Assembly: GCF_023734095.1 (NCBI RefSeq)
Contig: NZ_AP024620.1
Location: 1,422,501-1,486,500 of the forward strand
From: Moorella sp. Hama-1
GTDB lineage: Bacteria > Bacillota > DSM-521 > Neomoorellales > Neomoorellaceae
Length of the DNA stretch: 64,000 nucleotides
Direction of reading: 5' to 3'
Within the stretch, counting starts at the first letter, position 1. Each line of letters begins with the position of its first letter. The translations under genes were made by a program, and so were the position numbers. Below the pieces are notes generated by a model. It did not search any database. It was not told the origin of the DNA and saw only the letters and a program-made list of their open reading frames with translations. Below are positions 43,439 to 51,537 of this stretch, in pieces.

Positions 43439-43475
43439 AATGAGACAGGCCATTTTGCCGATGGCCTGCCTCATT
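43439..43475. terminator. Long hairpin after the phosphate transporter
   Basis: AATGAGACAGGCCAT pairs with ATGGCCTGCCTCATT (14 pairs, one mismatch). The following sequence is only moderately T-rich (TTGTAATTACTTCTTT). It could end both the transporter transcript and the tRNA transcript from the other side. Confidence 0.6.
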
Positions 43476-43488
43476 GTAATTACTTCTT

Positions 43489-43575
43489 TGGTGCGGCAGA
43501 AGGGACTTGAACCCCCACGGCTGTTACACCACTAGAACCTGAATCTAGCGCGTCTGCCAATTCCGCCACTGCCGC
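43489..43575 (-). tRNA. tRNA-Leu (CAG anticodon), CCA encoded
   Basis: On the minus strand GCGGCAG (43575-43569) pairs with CTGCCGC at the 3' end before ACCA. Anticodon arm CTAGA-TTCAGGT-TCTAG gives anticodon CAG (leucine, CUG). The long variable arm (class II) and T-loop GTTCAAGTC are present. Confidence 0.95.
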
Positions 43576-43689
43576 ATATCTGTTTGCTCCCTCGGAAGCA
43601 AGACTTATTATAGCAGGCATTTTGCTGGACGTCAAGGGCTTTTAAAACTATCCATAGCGAAATCTTAAATAGTATAGCCTCTTTTAGAG

Positions 43690-43761
43690 CCCATGAGACG
43701 CGCTAGACCCGTCAGTTATTGAATTGTCAAATAGCCGCGTGCTAGACCCGGTTCTAGCGCG
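43690..43761. repeat. tRNA-Leu-like fragments beside the tRNA gene
   Basis: AGACGCGCTAGA (43696-43707) is identical to 12 bases of the tRNA D/anticodon region in inverted orientation. CGTGCTAGA-CCCGGT-TCTAGCGCG (43738-43761) forms a hairpin like its anticodon arm. GCTAGACCC occurs twice (43702, 43741). Confidence 0.4.
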
Positions 43762-43798
43762 CCTACAGGGCTATATTTGCCTGGCCCCCTGAATCCTA

Positions 43799-45742
43799 TC
43801 AAGGGTCCCAGCGTAGGGTTACGGCATCGCCTTCAGCCAGGGGGGTAGTAAATTCGGCCGGGCGGCCGTTGATTTCCATGACCAGGGTTTTCCGGCCCGG
43901 TGGCGGGCTGGCAGGAAAATCCAGGTAGTTAAAGACATCGGTGAACAGGACATCTGCTGCCTGGACCTTCAGGGTGGCCGGCCGGCCGTTTAAAGTGATG
44001 TTTATACTCCGGCCGATGGCCCCGGTGCCGGTAACCAGGTTATCGCCATTCTGGATAGGGGCTTCCGGCCGCACCTGCTGGCCGTTTAAAAGGATGGGCC
44101 CTTCCAGGGGTTCCCCCAGGTGGGCCAGGACTTGGCCCACGGTATTTAGGGGCTCATAGGTGAGCCGGGCCTGATCCTGGACCGGCGTCCGGTAATCAAC
44201 CCGGTTGCCGTTCATGGTAATCTCTGGTTCCAGGGTTACCTGCCGGCCGTTGATGGTGATGGTTTTCGGCGTCAGTTGCGGTACCAGGTCGGCGACGGTA
44301 CCCCGGGCATCGGCCCCGTCCCGGCCCGGGGTGACGGCCAGGCGATCCCCGGCCCGGACAAGGGTTTCCAGGGTGGCCGGGGTGTCATTAACCAGGATGC
44401 TTCCCGGCTCTCCGGGCTGGCCCCGCAGGAAGGTTAAACGGCCGTTGACCTCCACCCCCAGGCCCTTACCAGGACGGCCGTAGAGAAGGCGGGCCGGGAT
44501 ACCTGCCGCCAGGAGGGCCTGGGTGACGGTCATCTGCTGGCCGGCCAGGAAATGGACCGGGCGGCCGTTGACGATCACCCGGGCCAGGCCCAGGCCCTCC
44601 CGCTTCAAGGCCGCAATGGCGATACCGATGGGGGTGATGGCCTGGGGCCCCTGGAGGTTTTTGGCGCCGCTGATGTTACTTAAAACCTCGCGGTCCCGGA
44701 CGGCCACCCTTTCCGGCGAGATCTCCAGCTGGCCGGCCAGGGCCGCCGCCAGCCCCGGGGTCAAGCTGCCGCCGCCCACCAGCAGGACGGCCTGGGGTGG
44801 TTTGTCGTTGAGAAGGACTATCTGGGTGGCAATCTGCCGCGCCAGCTCTGTTACAGCCGGTTTAATTAGTTCAATAATCTCCGCTGCCGCCAGGGTGCGC
44901 CGCTGGCCGACAACATCGGTAAAGGTCAGCTTTTCCTGGCTCAAGAGCTTCCTTTTTACCGTTTCAGCCGTGTTAAAATCGAGGATTAGGGCTGCTGCCA
45001 GGGCCTCGGTAATTTCATCGCCGGCGGCGGGGACCATGGCATAGCCGGTGATGGTGCCCTGGCCGGTAATGGCGATATCTGAGGTGCCAGCACCGATATC
45101 TACCAGGACCAGGTTTAAGCCCCGCATGGCGGCCGGGACGGCCACTGCGCTGGCGGCAATGGGCTCCAGGGTGAGGGAATTCATCATCAGCCCCGCCCGT
45201 TCCAGGGCCGCTACCAGGGAGTCCACCACTACCCTGGGGAGGAAGGTGGCGATAACCTCGGCGGCCATGCTCTGCCCCCGTTGTCCCACCAGGTTGCCGA
45301 TGGGGTGTTCATCCAGGTTGTAACCGACTACGCTGTAGCCAACACAGTGATAGACCGGCTGTCCCTGGCCCTTCTCCAGGAGAAGCTTTTCGGCTTCCTG
45401 GACGGCGGCGGCTTCCAGGGCCAGGACGGCCTGGGGAGCGATCTCCTGGGCCGGCGAGAGGCTGGTTGTAGCGGTGGCCCGCCGGGTCTTTAAAGCCCGC
45501 CCTGCCGCGGCTACGGCTGCTTCTTTTAAGGATAGATGTAGCTTCTTTTCCAATTGCTCTTTAACGACCTGGATGGCCAAGGCTACCTGGGGAATATCGT
45601 GAATCTGGCCGTCGAGCATGGCCCGCTGCTGGTGTTCAACAACGGCCGCAGCACGGATATGGTAGCCTTTTTTACCGGGTGCCAGCACCAGGCCGGCTAC
45701 CTTGCGGGTACCCACATCCAGGGCAAAGATTGCTTCAGCCAT
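43799..45742 (-). CDS. FtsA-like actin-fold protein with repeated C-terminal domains
   Basis: 647 residues, far longer than FtsA (about 420). Residues 1-365 are FtsA-like: FALDVGTRKVAGLVL phosphate loop, an SHS2-like insertion region, VLVDIGAGTSDIAI second loop, and VLLVGGGSLTPGLAA adenosine region. From about residue 385 come eight short repeated units with NGR/NG turns (VIVNGRPVHFL, VEVNGRLTFL, ITINGRQVTL, ITLNGRPATLK, MEINGRPAEF). No C-terminal amphipathic membrane helix like that of FtsA is seen. It may tether or scaffold envelope or division components; function not known. Confidence 0.75.
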   Translation of the reverse strand: MAEAIFALDVGTRKVAGLVLAPGKKGYHIRAAAVVEHQQRAMLDGQIHDIPQVALAIQVVKEQLEKKLHLSLKEAAVAAAGRALKTRRATATTSLSPAQEIAPQAVLALEAAAVQEAEKLLLEKGQGQPVYHCVGYSVVGYNLDEHPIGNLVGQRGQSMAAEVIATFLPRVVVDSLVAALERAGLMMNSLTLEPIAASAVAVPAAMRGLNLVLVDIGAGTSDIAITGQGTITGYAMVPAAGDEITEALAAALILDFNTAETVKRKLLSQEKLTFTDVVGQRRTLAAAEIIELIKPAVTELARQIATQIVLLNDKPPQAVLLVGGGSLTPGLAAALAGQLEISPERVAVRDREVLSNISGAKNLQGPQAITPIGIAIAALKREGLGLARVIVNGRPVHFLAGQQMTVTQALLAAGIPARLLYGRPGKGLGVEVNGRLTFLRGQPGEPGSILVNDTPATLETLVRAGDRLAVTPGRDGADARGTVADLVPQLTPKTITINGRQVTLEPEITMNGNRVDYRTPVQDQARLTYEPLNTVGQVLAHLGEPLEGPILLNGQQVRPEAPIQNGDNLVTGTGAIGRSINITLNGRPATLKVQAADVLFTDVFNYLDFPASPPPGRKTLVMEINGRPAEFTTPLAEGDAVTLRWDP

Positions 45743-45854
45743 ACTCCGCAGCCACTCCCGTCACTTAAGCAAATTAGCTACCAAAACTTTAGATCTATTT
45801 CTCCCAAATCGCAGGAAAATCCTTTTTTCTCGCGGAAATATTATCCCTGACGAC

Positions 45855-45876
45855 AAAAAAGCAGGAGCCGGGCTCC
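45855..45876 (-). terminator. Terminator of the small paralogue pair
   Basis: GGAGC/GCTCC stem with a CGG loop. On the minus strand it is followed by TGC and six T (45860-45855). Confidence 0.65.
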
Positions 45877-45915
45877 CTCTCTAAGCTCAATCTTTTCATA
45901 TCAATTTTATTGCCG

Positions 45916-45944
45916 GACCACTACGTCCGATAGTGGGGCGGACG
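45916..45944. repeat. 29-base direct repeat, first copy
   Basis: From GACCACTACGTCCGATAGTG through GGGCGGACG. It contains an inner hairpin CCACTA-CGTCCGA-TAGTGG. Identical to 45981-46009, 36 bases away. It lies in the downstream region of the small paralogue genes. Confidence 0.85.
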
Positions 45945-45980
45945 CGAAGTGCCCCTTGTGGTTGAACATAGGCAACTTGA

Positions 45981-46009
45981 GACCACTACGTCCGATAGTG
46001 GGGCGGACG
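45981..46009. repeat. 29-base direct repeat, second copy
   Basis: Identical in all 29 bases to 45916-45944. Sequence after each copy is loosely alike (GAAGTGCCCCTT and TGATGCCCTTT), so the duplicated unit may be longer than 29 bases. Confidence 0.85.
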
Positions 46010-46112
46010 GTCTGATGCCCTTTCCCACCAGGAAATATACTTCTGCCAATTCAGGAGGTTATCCGGGAGGATAGAGGTACAAAGGGTTGGCCCCCATGAG
46101 GGGCTATCCCAA

Positions 46113-46358
46113 TCATTTCTCCTGGCCTTTCTCGCTATACGGAGTATATCCCGGAGGTCCTTCCGGGCCGGGGTACCAGCCGCCGTGGGAAGAGAGAATC
46201 GCCTGCAGGGTACGCATTTCGTCCCTCTCCCGGTCCATCATGGCCCGGATGATCACCCGCAGCTTTTCCGAAGGTGCACCGGCGGCAATCTCCGCCCAGA
46301 GGGCAAGCTCAGTCTGATCGAGTTCCAGGACGCGTCGAATTTTATCCCACCAGTCCAT
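46113..46358 (-). CDS. Small protein, paralogue of its upstream neighbour
   Basis: 81 residues from ATG 46358 (GGAGGAACAAT upstream): MDWWDKIRRVLELDQTELAL, then a helical segment rich in Met and Arg, ending in a Gly/Pro/Tyr tail (YPGPEGPPGYTPY). It has no recognised family. The start matches MDWLHKVRRAFDLDMEEIKL of the next gene, so this is a tandem duplication that diverged. The two share a TAATG junction. Soluble; role unknown. Confidence 0.65.
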   Translation of the reverse strand: MDWWDKIRRVLELDQTELALWAEIAAGAPSEKLRVIIRAMMDRERDEMRTLQAILSSHGGWYPGPEGPPGYTPYSEKGQEK

Positions 46359-46657
46359 TATTGTTCCTCCTTCTCGGCTTCTTTTGTAGTAGCTGGTTTT
46401 TCGCTCACGGTATAGGGTGGGTCGGCAAAGGGCGGCCGCGGCGGGTAAGGCGGCGGTGAGGGCGGTGGAAACGCATGCATGCCATCGCAAGCGGCCAGGA
46501 TGCCGTCCCAGAGGCTGGCCTCCCGCATTTCCGAACCGATCATTCCCAGCATTTGGTGGGCTACCGGTACCGGTGCCTCCCGGGCGGCTTCAGCGAACAG
46601 TTTAATTTCCTCCATGTCCAGATCAAAAGCCCTGCGAACCTTGTGCAACCAATCCAT
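46358..46657 (-). CDS. Small protein with proline-rich tail (paralogue pair)
   Basis: 99 residues: a helical domain (MDWLHKVRRAFDLDMEEIKL, HQMLGMIGSEMREASLWDGI), then a Pro-rich stretch (FPPPSPPPYPPRPPF) and a Lys/Glu end. Same layout as the downstream paralogue: a four-helix-like head and a disordered tail. No family recognised. Start ATG 46657 has GGAGGG upstream. Confidence 0.62.
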   Translation of the reverse strand: MDWLHKVRRAFDLDMEEIKLFAEAAREAPVPVAHQMLGMIGSEMREASLWDGILAACDGMHAFPPPSPPPYPPRPPFADPPYTVSEKPATTKEAEKEEQ

Positions 46658-46750
46658 AGGGTTGCCCTCCCTTAATTTAGATTACACTCCATTATATGCC
46701 ATGGTACCTGTGGCGTGACAGTTGGGCGCCAGGCCATAGGCGAACCGGGA

Positions 46751-46779
46751 TTGACGTCGACGGTGGTATATTATAAGAT
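46751..46779 (+). promoter_or_regulatory. SigA-type promoter of azlCD
   Basis: TTGACG (46751-46756), 17-base spacer, TAAGAT (46774-46779). The start of transcription would fall a few bases before the GAGGAGGAAC ribosome site. Confidence 0.7.
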
Positions 46780-46801
46780 TGACTGGTGAGGAGGAACGCC
46801 G

Positions 46802-47533
46802 GTGGATCTACAAATAGAGACAGGTACTAAAGATACTACAGAAGAAGGTTTTACTATTTATTTCGCCCGGGGAATCCGGGCTGCCCTACCCATTGTCCTG
46901 GGCTATTTGCCCCTGGGTTTCGCCTATGGCGTCCTGGCCCGGGAGGCTGGATTAAACCTCTGGGAAACGGTCCTGATGTCCGTCCTCCTTTATGCCGGTT
47001 CCGGCCAGTTTATTGTCGTTAGTCTCCTGAGTAGCGGTGTAGCCCTGGCGGCTATTATTTTTACCGTTTTCCTGGTCAACCTGCGCCACCTGCTTTTCAG
47101 TGCTTCCTTCGTCCCCCATCTGCGGCGCTTCAAACCGGGACTACTGGCCCTCCTGGCTGCTGAGATAACTGATGAGACTTTCGCCGTGGCCATCAGCCAC
47201 TATGCCGAGCATGAAGCACGCCTCCCCTACCACTTCGGTCTCCACCTGACAGCCCACTCCTCCTGGATCTTGGCATCTCTGCTGGGCGGGCTGGCGGGTA
47301 ATCTCATCGGTGATCCGTCCAGGTTCGGTTTTAACTTTGCCCTGCCGGCCATGTTCATCATCCTGCTGGTCATGCAGTTAAAGGATAAAAAAACGTTACT
47401 GGTTGCCGGGTTGGCGGCTGCTTTTTCCGTCGCTATCGCCGTCGCCTGGCCGGGGAACTGGAACATAATCCTGGCTACCATCCTGGCAGCCACCCTGGGG
47501 GTGATCCTGGAACCATGGACAGGCAGATCTTAA
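46802..47533 (+). CDS. azlC: AzlC-family branched-chain amino acid exporter, large subunit
   Basis: 243 residues with about six to seven membrane segments (ALPIVLGYLPLGFAYGVLAR, YAGSGQFIVVSLL, NLRHLLFSASFVPHL). With AzlD it exports branched-chain amino acids and analogues. GTG 46802 has GAGGAGGAAC upstream; the gene overlaps azlD by 19 bases. Confidence 0.9.
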   Translation: MDLQIETGTKDTTEEGFTIYFARGIRAALPIVLGYLPLGFAYGVLAREAGLNLWETVLMSVLLYAGSGQFIVVSLLSSGVALAAIIFTVFLVNLRHLLFSASFVPHLRRFKPGLLALLAAEITDETFAVAISHYAEHEARLPYHFGLHLTAHSSWILASLLGGLAGNLIGDPSRFGFNFALPAMFIILLVMQLKDKKTLLVAGLAAAFSVAIAVAWPGNWNIILATILAATLGVILEPWTGRS

Positions 47534-47832
47534 TCCTCATCCTGGGTACGGCCCTGGTAACCTACCTGCCGCGGATGCTCCCCCTGGTGCTCTTAAGCCG
47601 GGTACAGCTACCAGAGGTCTTTTTACGCTGGTTGCGGTATATCCCAGCGGCTGTCCTGGCCGCTCTCCTGGCGCCGGGCATCCTGTTGCCCGGGGGTAGG
47701 CTGACTTTTAGTGGTAACCCTTACCTGCTGGCAGCCATTCCTACAGGGGTCATAGCTGTCAAGACCCGCAGCATGGCCCTGACTATTTTAACGGGCATGG
47801 CGGCCATGGTCCTGATCCAGCACTGGATGTAA
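47515..47832 (+). CDS. azlD: AzlD-family branched-chain amino acid exporter, small subunit
   Basis: 105 residues with four membrane segments (ALVTYLPRMLPLVLLSRVQL, LRYIPAAVLAALLAPGIL), typical of AzlD. It starts inside azlC, so they are translationally coupled. The following gene begins 15 bases later. Confidence 0.9.
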   Translation: MDRQILILILGTALVTYLPRMLPLVLLSRVQLPEVFLRWLRYIPAAVLAALLAPGILLPGGRLTFSGNPYLLAAIPTGVIAVKTRSMALTILTGMAAMVLIQHWM

Positions 47833-47846
47833 AGGGGGATTGACCG

Positions 47847-49832
47847 TTGACCACCCATCGTTCCGTCTGCCCCCTGGACTGTCCCGATGCCTGCGGCCTG
47901 CTCCTGGAAGTCAATGATGGCCGGGTGACGGGAGTCAGGGGTGACCCGGAGCACCCTTATACCAGGGGCTTTATCTGCGCTAAGATGCGCCATTACGGGC
48001 AACTAATCCACTCTCCAGAGCGAATCCTGACGCCCCTGAAGCGTAATGGCCCCAAAGGCAGCGGCCTGTTTACCCCCATCTCCTGGGAAGAGGCCCTGGA
48101 GACCATTGCCGGCCGCTGGGGGGAGCTTATGGCTCGCTACGGTCCGGAAGCGATCCTCCCCTACTCTTATGCCGGGGTCATGGGTCTTCTCCAGCGCAAT
48201 GCCGGCCATCCTTTTTTCCACCGCCTGGGGGCTGCGGAACTCCAGCGCACCATCTGTTCCCCGGCCGCCGAGGCCGGCTGGCAGCAGGTCCTGGGCGCCA
48301 CCTGGGGCAGCGACCCGGAGACCATTGTTGACGCGGACTTGATCATCATCTGGGGGATGGACCCGGCCGCCACCAGTATTCATTTAATGTCCCTGGCGCA
48401 ACAGGCCCGGAGGAAGGGAAACTCGCTTATTGTCATCGACGCCTACCGCACCCGGACGGCGGCCCTGGCCGATGAGGTCGTCCTGGTGCGGCCCGGCAGC
48501 GACGCCGCCCTGGCCCTGGGCCTGATGCAGGTGCTGGTAGCAGAAGACCTAGTTGATAAGGATTTTATCGCCGCCCACGTCACCGGCTACGAAGAGCTCT
48601 GCCGCGTCCTTCCCCCTTATTCCCCGGACCGGGTGGCGGAACTTACCGGCGTCCCGGCTGCCACCATCATTAACCTGGCCCGGGCCTACGGCCGTGCCCG
48701 GGCGCCCTTTATTCGCATCGGCCACGGCTTTTCCCGCCACCGCCAGGGGGGCCTGGCCGTCCGCCTCATTGCCTCCCTGCCGGCCCTGGTAGGGGCCTAT
48801 GGTAAACCCGGCGGGGGAGCCTTCCAGAGTTCCGGCAGCGGCAGTGCCGTCAGGTTGGAGGCCGTAACCAGGCCGGACCTGCGGCAGCGGCCGGTACGGG
48901 CTATAAACATGGTCCAGCTGGGCCGGGCTTTGACCGGTAGCCTGGAGCCGCCTATCATGAGCCTGTACGTCTATCACGGTAACCCGGCCACGGTGGCACC
49001 GGAGCAAAACCGCGTCCTGGCGGGGCTGCGGCGGGAGGACCTTTTTACCGTGGTCCACGAACGCTTCCTGACAGACACGGCCCTTTATGCTGACATTATC
49101 CTGCCGGCTACCTTTTCCGTAGAACAGGAGGATCTCTACCGTAGCTACGGCCACTTCTACCTCCAGCGCACCCGGGCGATCCTGTTGCCGCCAGGGGAGG
49201 CGCGCAGCAACTGGCAGACCTTTTGCCTCCTGGCCCGCGCCCTGGGTTTTGCTGAGGATATCTTCCGGCGTTCTGAGGCCGAGATGGTGGACGCTCTTCT
49301 CCAGGGGGTGGACCTCACCCCTGAGGAGCTGGAAGCCCTGGCGGCCGGGCGACCGGTGAAATTAAAACCGGCGCCGGGCTTCGCCACCCCTTCCGGGAAA
49401 GTTGAGCTCATGAACCCGGCAGCCGGCTTGCCCGCATACCGGCTGCCAGATGATGACGGCCTGGCGGAGCGCTACCCCTTCTACCTCCTGACGGCCCCGG
49501 CCCACTTCGCCCTGAACTCTAATTTCGGGCAGCTGGCCGAACTACGGGAACGGGAGGGCGGCCCCCGGGTCCTGGTCAACCCGGACGACTGCCGGCAAAG
49601 GGGCCTGGTGGAGGGTGCCCTGGCTGAGGTTTATAACCAGCGGGGTTCCTGTCTCCTTAAAGTTCAGGCCAGCAGCGAGGTGCCCCCGGGAGTTGTCGTT
49701 GCCCTCGGTGTCTGGTGGTACCAGCACTCCCCTGGCGGCCGCAATATCAACAGCGTCATCGGTGACGATTTAACCGACCTGGGTGGGGGCAGCACCTTTT
49801 ACGACCACCGGGTGGCCATCCGGCCCCTTTAA
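47847..49832 (+). CDS. Molybdopterin-dependent oxidoreductase (DMSO reductase family)
   Basis: 661 residues. The N-terminus has a [4Fe-4S] site (CPLDCPDACGLLLEV and later FICAKM), then a large bis-MGD-binding body (IIWGMDPAATSIHLM, YVYHGNPATVAPEQN, LYADIILPATFSVEQEDLYR). Mo-ligand candidate is the Cys in QRTICSPAAEAG (inference). The compact single-subunit type without partner subunits suggests a soluble reductase or dehydrogenase; the substrate is unknown. TTG 47847 has GGGGGA upstream. Confidence 0.88.
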   Translation: MTTHRSVCPLDCPDACGLLLEVNDGRVTGVRGDPEHPYTRGFICAKMRHYGQLIHSPERILTPLKRNGPKGSGLFTPISWEEALETIAGRWGELMARYGPEAILPYSYAGVMGLLQRNAGHPFFHRLGAAELQRTICSPAAEAGWQQVLGATWGSDPETIVDADLIIIWGMDPAATSIHLMSLAQQARRKGNSLIVIDAYRTRTAALADEVVLVRPGSDAALALGLMQVLVAEDLVDKDFIAAHVTGYEELCRVLPPYSPDRVAELTGVPAATIINLARAYGRARAPFIRIGHGFSRHRQGGLAVRLIASLPALVGAYGKPGGGAFQSSGSGSAVRLEAVTRPDLRQRPVRAINMVQLGRALTGSLEPPIMSLYVYHGNPATVAPEQNRVLAGLRREDLFTVVHERFLTDTALYADIILPATFSVEQEDLYRSYGHFYLQRTRAILLPPGEARSNWQTFCLLARALGFAEDIFRRSEAEMVDALLQGVDLTPEELEALAAGRPVKLKPAPGFATPSGKVELMNPAAGLPAYRLPDDDGLAERYPFYLLTAPAHFALNSNFGQLAELREREGGPRVLVNPDDCRQRGLVEGALAEVYNQRGSCLLKVQASSEVPPGVVVALGVWWYQHSPGGRNINSVIGDDLTDLGGGSTFYDHRVAIRPL

Positions 49833-49904
49833 ACGACGGCGATAGACTGATGGCCGTGGGCCTTAAATTTGCCGCGGCCGAATATTACTTTACCTGGCAT
49901 CAAA

Positions 49905-49940
49905 AAACGCCCGGTCCTTTGACGGCCGGGCGTTTATTTT
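49905..49940. terminator. Terminator after the molybdopterin enzyme (both strands)
   Basis: AAACGCCCGG / CCGGGCGTTT stem, followed by ATTTT on the plus strand and by six T on the minus strand. It separates the convergent units. Confidence 0.85.
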
Positions 49941-49953
49941 CCGGGAAAACCAA

Positions 49954-49985
49954 CAGGGCCTTGAACGTCATTGCTCAAGGCCCTG
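49954..49985 (-). terminator. Second hairpin, end of the tetrapyrrole operon
   Basis: CAGGGCCTTGA pairs with TCAAGGCCCTG (11 pairs). On the minus strand it is followed by TTGGTTTTCC. It stands about 90 bases past the hemL stop. Confidence 0.7.
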
Positions 49986-50073
49986 CTGGCTCAAGGAGGT
50001 CTTTGAAGAAGTGAGTGTGTATTCCTATTATAACCTCCCCGCTTAATCTTATACATGGTTGCCAAAAATAAAT

Positions 50074-51378
50074 TCAAATCTCCTGGAAGGCTTCCCGGGC
50101 GGCTGTGATAGTCCGGTCGATGTCGGCTTCCGTATGGGCCAGGGACATAAAGGCTGCTTCAAACTGGGACGGAGCCAGGTAAATGCCCCGGCGGAGCATG
50201 GCCCGGAAGTAAGCGGCAAAGGCCTGGGTATCGCTGGCCGTAGCGGTGGCATAATCCGTTACCGGGCCGGGGTTAAAGAAGGTCGTAAACATAGCTCCCA
50301 CCCGGTTGAGGGTTACCGGCACCCCGGCGGCGGCATCCGCCAGGCCTCCTGCCAGGCGGGCGGATAAGGTTTCCAGGCGCTCATAAGTACCCGGTTTTTG
50401 CAGTACCTTCAGGGTCGCCAGGCCGGCGCTCACGGCCAGGGGGTTGCCGGAAAGGGTACCGGCCTGGTAAACCGGCCCGGCCGGGGCTATGCGTTCCATG
50501 ATCTCCCGCCGGCCGCCAAAAGCCCCCACCGGCAGGCCGCCGCCGATGATCTTCCCCAGGCAGGTAAGGTCGGGACGGATACCATAGAGGGCCTGGGCGC
50601 CGCCGTAGGCCACCCGGAAACCGGTCATCACTTCATCGAAGATTAACAGGCTGCCATACTGCTTGGTTATGGCCCTCAGCCCGGCCAGGAAACCCGGTAC
50701 CGGGGGGACGCACCCCATGTTCCCGGCTACAGGCTCCACAATAACGGCGGCGATCTCCTCCCCCGACTGGTGGAAGATAGCCTCCACGGCTGCCAGGTCA
50801 TTGTAGGGGGCGACGATGGTATTGGCGGCCGTGGCTGTCGGCACCCCGGGGCTGTTAGGGACGCCGAAGGTCAGGGCGCCGGAACCGGCCTGGATCAGGA
50901 AGTAGTCGGCATGGCCGTGGTAACAGCCGGCGAATTTGATTACCTTTTCCCGGCCGGTATAACCCCGGGCCAGGCGCAGGGCGCTCATGGTAGCTTCGGT
51001 CCCGGAGTTGACCAGGCGCACCATCTCCACGGCCGGCATAGCGGCGGTGATCTCCCGGGCCAGGTCGTTTTCCAGTTCCGTAGGGGCGCCGAAGCTGGTA
51101 CCCATGGTCTGTATTATTTTTTCCAGGGCGGCCATGACCTCCGGGTGCCGGTGGCCCAGGATCAGGGGTCCCCAGGAAAGGACATAATCAATATATTTAT
51201 GGCCGTCAATATCATAAAGATAAGCCCCTTCTCCCCGCCGGATAAAGGGCGGGGTCAGGCCTACCGATTTAAAAGCCCGGACCGGGCTGTTGACGCCCCC
51301 GGGCATAAGCTTGATGGCCTCGGCGTAGGCGGCAGCCGATTGCGGCCAGGCTTCCGGATCAATCAAAGAAGCTCCCAC
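50074..51378 (-). CDS. hemL: Glutamate-1-semialdehyde 2,1-aminomutase
   Basis: 434 residues, PLP class-III aminotransferase fold: [72 protein letters not shown] (PLP Lys). It converts glutamate-1-semialdehyde to 5-aminolevulinate, the second committed step of the C5 pathway. It is last gene of the operon. GTG 51378 with AGGAAGG upstream is taken; TTG 51366 is possible. Confidence 0.94.
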   Translation of the reverse strand: MGASLIDPEAWPQSAAAYAEAIKLMPGGVNSPVRAFKSVGLTPPFIRRGEGAYLYDIDGHKYIDYVLSWGPLILGHRHPEVMAALEKIIQTMGTSFGAPTELENDLAREITAAMPAVEMVRLVNSGTEATMSALRLARGYTGREKVIKFAGCYHGHADYFLIQAGSGALTFGVPNSPGVPTATAANTIVAPYNDLAAVEAIFHQSGEEIAAVIVEPVAGNMGCVPPVPGFLAGLRAITKQYGSLLIFDEVMTGFRVAYGGAQALYGIRPDLTCLGKIIGGGLPVGAFGGRREIMERIAPAGPVYQAGTLSGNPLAVSAGLATLKVLQKPGTYERLETLSARLAGGLADAAAGVPVTLNRVGAMFTTFFNPGPVTDYATATASDTQAFAAYFRAMLRRGIYLAPSQFEAAFMSLAHTEADIDRTITAAREAFQEI

Positions 51379-51537
51379 CTTCCTGCTGGTTTTCGATCTT
51401 AAAAACAGCCTTTTACCACTCTACCTGCACGACTGGTGCCGCCAGGGTCGTACGGCTGTGGTTATACTGGTGCCACCCGGACGACATAAGAGTCTTCTAT
51501 CCGGGCAAAGGCACGGTAATCAGGACCGCGGTGGTAG

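Noticed and set aside
45916-46009. Minimal CRISPR array (two 29-base repeats, one 36-base spacer)
   Set aside because: Only two repeats, a hairpin inside the repeat, similar sequence following both copies and no cas genes. Recorded as a direct repeat instead.
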